Assembly: GCA_011056835.1 (NCBI GenBank)
Contig: DSDU01000001.1
Span: 1 to 42,309 of the forward strand
DNA: 42,309 nt
Direction of reading: 5' to 3'
DNA from: Deltaproteobacteria bacterium
GTDB lineage: Bacteria > Desulfobacterota > Syntrophia > Syntrophales > UBA6807
Position 1 is the first letter of the stretch. Every line of letters starts with the position of its first letter. The notes beneath the pieces are model-generated. The model was given only the letters and a program-made list of their open reading frames with translations, ran no database searches and was not told the origin of the DNA. Both the position numbers and the translations under genes were made by a program. Shown piece after piece: positions 7,693-15,102 of this stretch.

Positions 7693-9504
7693 CTACGGCA
7701 TCTCGTCCACGCCCTCGCACTTGATTTCGTTGAGAAAGTCGGATACGGTCGTGAGATATTCCGCAAGAAGTTTTTTGCTCACGACGAAGATGTGGCCGAT
7801 GTTTTTTTCAATGGTACGGTTCATGCCGCCCCGGGTCATCCTGATATTCCCATTGGAACGCATTCCCCACAACTCGGCGGCAACGCAGGAGCCCGGCGGG
7901 GCGATGGGATCACGGGACCCGCGGTAGTCGAAGATCCGTACGCCGCCGCGGTAGAGAGCTTCCATGTCGACGGGCCGTCCGTCCAGCTCCGAAACCGTCG
8001 AAGGAAGCCGGTAGGCCCCCTCCACAAGCTCGTTGCCGAGAAAAAATTTCTCGATCCATTCGCGATGGGCCCTGGCCGGGAATTTCGTCCCATGTGTGAG
8101 CCAGTAAAGAAATGACGCAGAATCTTCGATAGCGCCGGGATGAATGGCGCGCCCGTAAAAACCGCTCAGGACCGTGTAATGAACACCGGGCTGGATCTCG
8201 TTCATCCCGAAATCGATGGCATGGGGAGGGATGTTCACACTTCCATACAGGTCGTTCATGAGGTCGGGATCATAGTTCCGGCGGATGAAAGACCGCATCT
8301 GTCCATGACCGCTTTCATCGTCGTCGAAGCGAACCGGCGAAGCCATCAGAACGAGTTTGCAGATGTCCATCTTCTCGCCCCGGAACAGGCGCTCTTCCGC
8401 CCGCCGGGCCAGGTACGGCAGCATCAGCGTTCCGCCCATGCAGTATCCCATAATGTCGATCACGGCGTCAGGGTGCTTTTTCCTGATGATTTCCATGTAT
8501 CGGTCATGAACTGTCTTGCCGAAGAAATCGAGGCCGAGGTTCGTGTCGTCGGGACCGCACTCGCCATAGTCGACGAGATAAACAATGTAGCCTTCCCGGA
8601 GCATTCCCTGAACAACTGACTTTCCATCATCAAGATCGAACAGCTCCGGCTTGTTGATAAGGGGCGTCGACATGTAGAGAACTCTGCCGTTGGACTTGAC
8701 GCCTCTCGGCAGGAGATAATGGCGGAGGCGGACACTGTGCATATCGGATCCCTTGACGATTCTGTACTCTGAACGGCCGATCCTGCCCTGGGTCGCCCGT
8801 TCCGAATATTCCTTCGGGTCAAAGGCGTTGGCCTTATGCAGGCACTCCAGGCGGTAACGGTTTTCCGCCAGGTATTCCTCGAAGGTCATGCCGTCCGTCC
8901 CGTCGGCATTCTTTCTCATGTAAGGAAGATCCTCGCCGTCGAGCGGCGTTTCCGTAATTACAACCAGAAGGCACTTGAGCATCTCCTTCATCGCATGAAG
9001 TCGCGTCATGCCGATAGAATTGTAGTTGTTTTCCATCTGGGCGAATTCCTGCACATACTCCTTCAGCATGCGGTGACCGTCCGGAGTCGTCGTGATATGG
9101 CGGGCCTTCCGCCGGTCGAATGTGCCGTTGTTCATGAAATAGCCGCAGAGATCATAAAGGGAACGGGCATAATTCTTGTAAATCCAGCCGTTCATGTCCC
9201 GGTAGATGTCCGGTTCCTTGCCCGCCCGCGCCGTGATGCGGGCATGGGTCCTGATCGGTTCCGTGAAGGCGGATTTGAAAAACGCCTCCTGCATGCCGGC
9301 GACGACGGAAAAGGGCCCGAACAGCTGAGGGTTGTTGCTCACGTCATCGAGAAATTTCTGATACTGGAAGAGCGCCCGGGTCTGAGCGCCTCCCCACAGA
9401 CTTTTCCAGGGAACGGCTGTTTTCAGTCCCATCCGGTTGTCGGCGGGCGTGATTCCCATACCGGCCAGTAGATGTGATGGATGGATTCTCTCTCCGTTGT
9501 TCAT
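7693..9504 (-). CDS. PhaC-like poly(hydroxyalkanoate) synthase / cysteine alpha-beta hydrolase
   Basis: This 603-residue protein has the PHA-synthase form of the lipase box, G-Y-C-M-G-G, with the nucleophile cysteine at residue 355. The partners of the triad follow: D532 in SRDPIAPPG and H571 in NIGHIFVVS. The region LINKPELFDLDDGKSVVQG and the later ASPVRFDDD also match the PhaC core. About 260 residues precede the core and do not resemble class I PhaC closely, so this is a divergent member. No phaE, phaR, phasin or thiolase gene is adjacent, and true polymer synthesis is unproven; an acyl-CoA hydrolase role is possible. The ATG at 9504 has AAGGAG seven bases upstream. Confidence 0.75.
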   Translation of the reverse strand: MNNGERIHPSHLLAGMGITPADNRMGLKTAVPWKSLWGGAQTRALFQYQKFLDDVSNNPQLFGPFSVVAGMQEAFFKSAFTEPIRTHARITARAGKEPDIYRDMNGWIYKNYARSLYDLCGYFMNNGTFDRRKARHITTTPDGHRMLKEYVQEFAQMENNYNSIGMTRLHAMKEMLKCLLVVITETPLDGEDLPYMRKNADGTDGMTFEEYLAENRYRLECLHKANAFDPKEYSERATQGRIGRSEYRIVKGSDMHSVRLRHYLLPRGVKSNGRVLYMSTPLINKPELFDLDDGKSVVQGMLREGYIVYLVDYGECGPDDTNLGLDFFGKTVHDRYMEIIRKKHPDAVIDIMGYCMGGTLMLPYLARRAEERLFRGEKMDICKLVLMASPVRFDDDESGHGQMRSFIRRNYDPDLMNDLYGSVNIPPHAIDFGMNEIQPGVHYTVLSGFYGRAIHPGAIEDSASFLYWLTHGTKFPARAHREWIEKFFLGNELVEGAYRLPSTVSELDGRPVDMEALYRGGVRIFDYRGSRDPIAPPGSCVAAELWGMRSNGNIRMTRGGMNRTIEKNIGHIFVVSKKLLAEYLTTVSDFLNEIKCEGVDEMP

Positions 9505-10013
9505 GGCAGATTCTCCTTTTCTCCGCATTACGCTGAATCCCATATGACCCCGATCTCAGGGGTGTCGACACAAAGCCTTTTGGATTGATTTATCCGCACC
9601 TTCATTTTTACAGCGGGAGGTAATTGATGAGAACTTCTTTTTCGAAGTATATGGACAGAAAATTCTCGTGTCAAGCGCATTAAGGGCACTCGAGTCAACG
9701 GGCTACTATGGCATCAGGAGGCATTGTTGTGGGAAACGCCAATACTCGGATAAATGACCCTTCCCGATACCAGCACAGACATGTTACCACGTTCGCAGGC
9801 CAACTGCCGTGAGAAAAGCAAAACTCGAACAGGGATTGCGGTTACTTGTTTTTATCTATTCGGAATCAGTGAAAAATCGTTGACATAAACTGCGGTTTCG
9901 ACTTATTCTTTTTCTCAAAAGAAACCGGTGACATGTGGATACCGTCAACGGGATTGCAGGAAAGGGGCACGCAGCATTTTGTGGAACGCCCCCTCGAGAA
10001 AAGGAGGAGGCGG
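9505..10013. other. Divergent intergenic region
   Basis: About 510 bases between the PhaC-like gene (minus) and the patatin-lysozyme gene (plus). No gene is supported on either strand. It should hold both promoters; the plus-strand candidate is listed separately. Confidence 0.55.
9880..9909 (+). promoter_or_regulatory. Candidate promoter of the patatin-lysozyme gene
   Basis: A consensus TTGACA (9880-9885), an 18-base spacer and TATTCT (9904-9909) lie about 105 bases before the chosen start codon. Confidence 0.5.
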
Positions 10014-11918
10014 ATGAGCGCACAGTTCAGAAACCTTGTGTTTGAAGGTGGCGGGGTCAAGGGCATCGCTTATGTGGGCGCCATGCAGGTGTTATCCCAG
10101 CGCGGGCTGCTCAATGACATTATGCGCGTCGGCGGCACAAGTGCCGGGGCAATCAATGCCTTGATATTTGCCTTGGGATACGACCTGCAGGCGCAGCGGG
10201 AGATATTGAATTCCACGGATTTCAGAAAGTTCATGGATGATTCATTCGGCTATATCAAGGACTTCAAACGCCTTTGGACGGAGTTCGGCTGGCACAAAGG
10301 CGATTTCTTTTCCGATTGGGTAGGATCTCTGATTAAGCGCAAGCTCGGAACCATCACGGCTACATTCGTCGACTTGCAAAAAGCGGGATGCCCCGATTTA
10401 TATGTCATCGGCACCAATCTTTCCACCGGATACGCTGAAATATTTTCCCGCGAACGCTTTCCCGACATGCCCCTTGTAACAGCCGTTCGAATCAGCATGT
10501 CCATCCCGCTTTTTTTCCGGGCAAAACGCTTTGGAGAACGCAACGATGTCTACGTCGACGGCGGCGTAATGCAGAATTACCCGGTTAAACTTTTCGACCG
10601 GCAGCGTTACATCGACATGGAAAGAGAAAGCAACGCCGCCCGTTTCACTGATTATTACAACCGTGAAAATGCGCGGTTTCTTCTGGAGAGACCGGGCAGG
10701 AGTCCCTATGCCTACAACTGCCAGACCCTTGGCCTCCGTCTCGATACGGCGGAAGAGATTGCCTTATTTCGATACGACGAACCGCTCAAAGGCGAAGCGA
10801 TCAAGACATTTCCTCACTATGCACGAGCCTTGATTACAGCGTTCATGCAGGTGCAGGAGAACCAGCATCTGCACAGTGATGACTGGCAGCGTACGATTTA
10901 TATCAATACGCTCGACGTCAAAACCACTGACTTCAATTTGACGGACGAGAAAAAGCGCGCGCTGATCCAACAGGGGATAGACGGCGCGGAAACCTACTTC
11001 AAATGGTTTGAAGACCCCGAGGAAACGCCGGTCCACCGCCTGCCACCGGAAATAATAACATCCAGGCCCACATTGAAAAAAGGCGATAAAGGCGACGATG
11101 TAATTCGTCTTCAGACGTACCTGAACCGCGTAGGCTGCATGTTAAAAGCGGATGGAGAACTCGGCCCCGCCACGGAAAGGGGAATCCGTTATGCCCAGGA
11201 ACTCGTGAATCAACCGGTAACCGGAATCTCAGACCTTTTTCTTTGGACGTGCCTCGAATCCAAGCCGGAACCATTTCCATTGCTGGACACAAACGGCGTT
11301 GCGTTTATTGCGCTGGAGGAAACCGGCGGTCTTGCATACTACCAAAGCAAGGCGTGCCGGCCGCACTTTCCCGGTAGCGCAAGCGGTATAACCATAGGAA
11401 TCGGATACGATCTGAGAATGAATTCAAAAGAGGATTTCCTTGCCACATGGGCCGACCATTTACCCCCCAAAGCCCTTAATGAACTTGCAAAAGACATCGG
11501 CAGGCCGGGCACCAAAAAAAGAGTGCAGGAAATTCAGAAGCTGGACATCGAAGTGCCGTTCGCGTCCGCATGGTCGGTATTTATTGAAAAGACGCTGCCT
11601 CGTTTCTACAGGGACACAGCGGCGATCTACCCCTCACTCGACCGCCTCCCCGGACTGTGTCGCTCCGTCCTCGTCAGTATCGTGTATAACCGGGGCAATG
11701 CCCTGGGAGGGGATCGTCGCAAAGAAATGAAAGCCATTCAATCAATCCTCAGCCAGGCGGACAAAGTCGGACGTGACAAGGAACATGCCAAGGCGCTCCT
11801 TGCCCGGGTCGAGGAACAGATTGTTTCAATGAAGCGCTTGTGGGACTCAAACTCAGGCGTTTTTAAACGCCGCCAGGCTGAGGCAAACTTATGGCGGGCC
11901 GGATTGGATCAGTGGTAA
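10014..11918 (+). CDS. Patatin phospholipase fused to a peptidoglycan-binding domain and GH24-type lysozyme
   Basis: The 634-residue protein joins three parts. Residues 5 to about 250 form a patatin-like phospholipase: oxyanion loop EGGGVKGIAYVG (11-22), nucleophile S43 in GTSAGA, and D182 in the DGG motif; the Ser-Asp dyad is complete. Residues about 352-418 (KKGDKGDDVIRLQTYL and TERGIRYAQE) resemble PG_binding_1. Residues about 427-634 resemble T4-type lysozyme: EETGG near 433, GITIGIGYD, a SIVYNRGN helix and the closing RRQAEANLWRAGL; the T4L Glu11 and Thr26 equivalents are visible, Asp20 is not obvious. No signal peptide or membrane segment is seen. The ATG at 10014 follows AAGGAGGAGG directly; an in-frame start at 9933 has no ribosome site. 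It stands as a single gene. Function is inferred: a two-target lytic effector attacking membrane and wall. Confidence 0.85.
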   Translation: MSAQFRNLVFEGGGVKGIAYVGAMQVLSQRGLLNDIMRVGGTSAGAINALIFALGYDLQAQREILNSTDFRKFMDDSFGYIKDFKRLWTEFGWHKGDFFSDWVGSLIKRKLGTITATFVDLQKAGCPDLYVIGTNLSTGYAEIFSRERFPDMPLVTAVRISMSIPLFFRAKRFGERNDVYVDGGVMQNYPVKLFDRQRYIDMERESNAARFTDYYNRENARFLLERPGRSPYAYNCQTLGLRLDTAEEIALFRYDEPLKGEAIKTFPHYARALITAFMQVQENQHLHSDDWQRTIYINTLDVKTTDFNLTDEKKRALIQQGIDGAETYFKWFEDPEETPVHRLPPEIITSRPTLKKGDKGDDVIRLQTYLNRVGCMLKADGELGPATERGIRYAQELVNQPVTGISDLFLWTCLESKPEPFPLLDTNGVAFIALEETGGLAYYQSKACRPHFPGSASGITIGIGYDLRMNSKEDFLATWADHLPPKALNELAKDIGRPGTKKRVQEIQKLDIEVPFASAWSVFIEKTLPRFYRDTAAIYPSLDRLPGLCRSVLVSIVYNRGNALGGDRRKEMKAIQSILSQADKVGRDKEHAKALLARVEEQIVSMKRLWDSNSGVFKRRQAEANLWRAGLDQW

Positions 11919-12024
11919 AGAAAATGGGAGCACGAACGTTGTTAACTTTTATCACAATACACCACCTTGAACTGAAAGCCATTGACGTCGAAGACGCCGC
12001 TATCGGCAATGAAGGAACCCGCCG

Positions 12025-13737
12025 ATGACCACTAATAAAAAAACACCTTTTCTGCCTTTTGCAATTCCCAAACTGGAGTCGCGAAACATGCGGATCGGGA
12101 AAGAGGGTCTCATGCGACGCTTCTTTCCCGAGGGATCGGACGGATTCTTCAGGATTTACGAAGAAGACCATCTCTCCCTGGCAGTTGAATTCCAGCAGGA
12201 AGAACCCCGGGCGCTGGTCCATCTTTACACCAACCTCGACGGCCCCTCCGACGTCTGGCGGGAGTTGGTATTTTCGAAGAATGAGGACGGTGTTCACCGT
12301 CTGTCCTGCCAAGCGACACAACGGGGGGATTACCAGTTCAAAATCAAATATTCTCTCGATGGCGGCAAAAGCTGGTACTGGGACCGCCTTCCCTTCAGCC
12401 GGGTTATCGTGGATCCCGTTTCACTCAAGGATATCAGAATGTACACCATGATCCCTGCCGTGTCAGGCGTCATAAAAGACTGGATCGGCATGCTTGACGG
12501 AATCGCGGATCTGGGCTTCAACGCCGTCCACCTGCTCCCCCTGACGGAACTGGACCGGTCCGAAAGTCCCTATTCGGCGCGGGATCTTTTTGCCATTGAA
12601 GCCACATACCGGGAATACAATGATCCGACGGGATTTGTCGATTTTGAGCACTTTATCCATAAAGCAAAGGATCGGGGCATCCGCCTCTGTTTTGATTTGA
12701 CCCTCAATCATATCGGCGTAGGAAGCCGAATGGTGCGGGAGTGTCCCGAATGGATCGTCCCCGACCGGACTGAGAAGGACGGCATGAAGCGGGCAGGCTG
12801 CTGGCACATGAATACGTGGCTCACCTGGAAGGACCTCGTAAAAATTAATTACGACCATCCCCACCCCGAAATACAGCGCGATATCTGGGACTACATGACC
12901 AACTACTCGCTCTTCTGGGCTCACTTCGCCGGCCTTACGGACGGCATGGTGCGCCTGGACAACCTCCATTCAAGCCACGAAGGATTTATTTCTTATCTCC
13001 TGAAAGAACTGCGGAGGAACTGCCCCAACGTAATCGTCATGGCCGAGTTCTTTACCGATTCCAACACGATTCTGAAAAAGGCAGCCGATTGGCACATCGA
13101 TCTGTTTCTCGCTAATTCCTGGGAATACCCCTATGCCGAGGATCTTCGAACGTATATACGGTACATTCACGACATCGGCCGCCAGGTTCGATATATCATT
13201 CCCGTCACGACCCATGACACGGGAGCGCCGGCCCAGCTCTTCGGTGCTCCCGAGGCTGCTGTTCCCCGGTACGCCGTCACTGCTCTCATGGGAGCGGGGA
13301 GAACAGGCATCGTCCAGGGAACGGAATACGGTTATCCTGAAAAAATTGATTTCATCGGCAGAAAAGGGCGGATTCGCTTTAACGACAACCCGACCATCAG
13401 AGAGAGGCTCCGTTCCATCAACACCCTATTCGCCGGCGAAGATCTCTTTCATCACGAGGGCAACATTGATTTTATAGACAACGATCACGGAGCGGTGCTG
13501 GGAGTTCTGCGCCGATCCGGTCAAGCCGACAGGGAAGGATTTCTCGTCTTCGCCAACCTTGATGTAAAAAACGGCTACGCCCTCGACATCGACCTCTCTT
13601 CCCTGCTGGATCACGAGGGAGACCTTATTATTGAAGATACCCGATCCGGCGTGGTCGAGTCAGTTTCCAGCAGGGGATTTGTGATCACCGTCGATCCCTG
13701 CGACGTTCGAATATTCCGATGCCGTGTTCCGTCCTGA
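12025..13737 (+). CDS. Alpha-amylase family (GH13) glucan-active enzyme
   Basis: The 570-residue protein starts with a beta-rich region (about 30-130, ending YSLDGGKSWYWDRLPF) that looks like a carbohydrate-binding module. The GH13 barrel follows with all conserved regions: DLTLNH (224-229), VRLDN with nucleophile D312, AEF with acid/base E341, and THD with D398. The end (about 490-570) fits the usual C-terminal beta domain. There is no signal peptide, so it should act on cytoplasmic glycogen or maltodextrin. The subfamily cannot be fixed by eye: a transferase of the GlgE or maltosyltransferase type is as likely as a hydrolase. A stand-alone CBM48-like protein is encoded at 14616, which hints at shared glycogen work. 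Confidence 0.85.
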   Translation: MTTNKKTPFLPFAIPKLESRNMRIGKEGLMRRFFPEGSDGFFRIYEEDHLSLAVEFQQEEPRALVHLYTNLDGPSDVWRELVFSKNEDGVHRLSCQATQRGDYQFKIKYSLDGGKSWYWDRLPFSRVIVDPVSLKDIRMYTMIPAVSGVIKDWIGMLDGIADLGFNAVHLLPLTELDRSESPYSARDLFAIEATYREYNDPTGFVDFEHFIHKAKDRGIRLCFDLTLNHIGVGSRMVRECPEWIVPDRTEKDGMKRAGCWHMNTWLTWKDLVKINYDHPHPEIQRDIWDYMTNYSLFWAHFAGLTDGMVRLDNLHSSHEGFISYLLKELRRNCPNVIVMAEFFTDSNTILKKAADWHIDLFLANSWEYPYAEDLRTYIRYIHDIGRQVRYIIPVTTHDTGAPAQLFGAPEAAVPRYAVTALMGAGRTGIVQGTEYGYPEKIDFIGRKGRIRFNDNPTIRERLRSINTLFAGEDLFHHEGNIDFIDNDHGAVLGVLRRSGQADREGFLVFANLDVKNGYALDIDLSSLLDHEGDLIIEDTRSGVVESVSSRGFVITVDPCDVRIFRCRVPS

Positions 13738-13903
13738 CCGGTCTCGACAGCCTCCCCTGAAAGGTGCCGGAACGAGGGAACATTTCTTCGCAGCATCAGA
13801 TAATAAACAAAAGAGTAACGAATTCTCGAGCAGTTAATCAGAGAAAAGCGCAGCCTGCCGACCATCAGTCATATTCTCTCATGATATCTGCACATTGAGC
13901 ACT

Positions 13904-13924
13904 ATACCAGTTCTATACTGGTAT
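13904..13924. promoter_or_regulatory. Inverted repeat upstream of the cold-shock promoter
   Basis: ATACCAGT, 5 bases, ACTGGTAT: a perfect 8-bp dyad centred about 32 bp before the -35 element. The position suits an activator or upstream operator; the binder is unknown. Confidence 0.4.
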
Positions 13925-13945
13925 TATATCGGTAATTAATTGATA

Positions 13946-13973
13946 TTGACATTTCCCTGTACCTGGCTAAACT
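13946..13973 (+). promoter_or_regulatory. Promoter of the cold-shock-domain cluster
   Basis: A consensus TTGACA (13946-13951), a 16-base spacer and TAAACT (13968-13973). Transcription would start near 13980 and leave about 163 untranslated bases before the ATG at 14143, close to the leader length of E. coli cspA. The leader's function here is inference. Confidence 0.5.
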
Positions 13974-14142
13974 ATCACTAAAAATAATGATCATCACTTC
14001 GGTCAGTTCGCATTTTTACTGTCAAGAAGCAACAACTCCCGCTGTACATCAATAAGTGCCTGTTGAAGAGCCTTTCGACGAACGATATTGATTGAAACGC
14101 CTTGCTGTGAACCGGAACGCCCGTTTCAGGAAGACGATGTGA

Positions 14143-14298
14143 ATGTATACGGGAACAATAAAATGGTTCGATTTCAAAAACGGATACGGTTTTATCGACA
14201 ATGACGAAGGAGGTATTATTCTTCTTCATTACAACGCCGTGAGATCACGGGATTACTGTCGTGTACACTCGGGACGGCGAATAAACTTCGATATATGA
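14143..14298 (+). CDS. Truncated cold-shock-domain protein (51 residues)
   Basis: This short ORF codes for MYTGTIKWFDFKNGYGFI and onward, which carries the RNP1-like KNGYGFI of cold-shock OB-fold proteins, and LLHYNAV where FVHYSAI is usual. It stops with TGA after RINFDI. Translating past the stop gives EKV, a second TGA, then EST, which lines up without gaps with STKVQQEST in the neighbouring gene at 14348. The last strand of the OB fold has therefore been cut off by two in-frame TGA codons. It is either a decaying duplicate or a short functional form. The core looks intact, and AGGAAGA lies about 10 bases before the ATG. Probably co-transcribed with the two genes that follow. Confidence 0.6.
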   Translation: MYTGTIKWFDFKNGYGFIDNDEGGIILLHYNAVRSRDYCRVHSGRRINFDI

Positions 14299-14347
14299 GA
14301 AAAGGTGTGAGAATCAACAACAAATAACCGGAAGGAGATGAACATCC

Positions 14348-14548
14348 ATGGAACGGGGAACGGTGGTCAGCTTTAACAATGAGACCGGCTGTGGTGTCAT
14401 CAGAACCACGAACGGAAGAAAGACATTTTTTCATTACAGTGATCTCATAAATGAAAACTTCAGGACACTGCATGAGGGACGACAGGTATATTTTGACTCA
14501 ACGAAGGTCCAACAGGAATCTACGATGATAAGAATAAGGCTCAGATAA
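14348..14548 (+). CDS. Cold-shock-domain protein
   Basis: The 66-residue protein is a single cold-shock OB fold: GTVVSFNNETGCGVI corresponds to the KWFN-GFGFI strand pair, FFHYSDL to FVHYSAI, and RTLHEGRQVYF to the usual L-x-EGQxVxF. The key aromatic positions are partly changed (Trp to Ser, second Phe to Val), so nucleic-acid binding may be weaker than in CspA. It begins 49 bases after the truncated paralogue, with GGAAGGAG ahead of the ATG. The family binds single-stranded RNA or DNA and melts mRNA structure in the cytoplasm. Confidence 0.8.
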   Translation: MERGTVVSFNNETGCGVIRTTNGRKTFFHYSDLINENFRTLHEGRQVYFDSTKVQQESTMIRIRLR

Positions 14549-14615
14549 GTACGATATCTACTTCACCATGCAGGAACGATACAATCCTGAGCTTACGGAT
14601 AATAAGGGGGGATCC

Positions 14616-14924
14616 ATGATTGTAAAGAAGGAATATAAAAAAGGTAGGCATGTCTGTCGAGTCACCTTTAATTTACCGCCGACTGCCGTCGGCTATGCCA
14701 GGACGGTCAATCTTGTCGGTGAATTCAACAACTGGGACAGGAACTCCACACCGATGAAAAAATTGAATAATGGGGGATTTACAGCCACAGTCGATCTGAA
14801 GAAGGGGCGCGAATACCAGTTTCTCTACCTGCTTGACAAAAGATGCTGGGAACTGGACAGAGAGGCTGATAAATTTGTGAAAAGTCCCTATGGAGACTGC
14901 GATAACTCCGTGGTTATCGTGTAA
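14616..14924 (+). CDS. Stand-alone CBM48 / AMPK-type glycogen-binding domain protein
   Basis: The 102-residue protein is essentially one isoamylase-N / CBM48-like domain: VNLVGEFNNWDRNSTPMKK is the signature of the AMPK-beta glycogen-binding fold, and EYQFLYLLDKRCWELD and the closing DCDNSVVIV complete it. There is no catalytic domain. Such small proteins are presumed to bind glycogen or linear glucans in the cytoplasm. The ATG at 14616 follows AAGGGGGG; the ORF extends upstream to 14568 without a better site. It sits 67 bases after the cold-shock gene, and a strong terminator follows the stop by about 20 bases. Its link to the GH13 gene is inference from location. Confidence 0.8.
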   Translation: MIVKKEYKKGRHVCRVTFNLPPTAVGYARTVNLVGEFNNWDRNSTPMKKLNNGGFTATVDLKKGREYQFLYLLDKRCWELDREADKFVKSPYGDCDNSVVIV

Positions 14925-14943
14925 TTTTACAACTGCAAGGAAT

Positions 14944-14980
14944 AAAAGGCAAAGCCGATTACGCCGGCTTTGCCTTTTTT
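14944..14980. terminator. Bidirectional terminator between converging genes
   Basis: A 14-bp perfect stem (14944-14957 and 14965-14978) with a 7-base loop has AAAA on the left and a run of T on the right. It can end both the cold-shock/CBM48 transcript and the converging sbcDC transcript. Confidence 0.88.
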
Positions 14981-15102
14981 ATTCTGTGCGGTGAGCGTCT
15001 CTGTTTGATGTGTAAGGATGAGGTGGATCATGAAAGAGAGGAACAGACGGGAGTTTTCAACGACCTGTCGACAACCGCTCCATTCCCTTCTAATGCTTCG
15101 GC

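Larger units (their letters stand above)
13738..14142. other. Intergenic region with cold-shock promoter and long leader
   Basis: About 400 bases without a gene. It contains the inverted repeat at 13904-13924, the promoter at 13946-13973 and about 165 bases of apparent untranslated leader before the first cold-shock-domain ORF. No clear terminator for the GH13 gene is visible. Confidence 0.55.

Noticed and set aside
10014-11036. CBASS-type patatin effector (CapV)
   Set aside because: No cyclic nucleotide synthase or accessory gene is adjacent, and the C-terminal lysozyme is unlike CapV.
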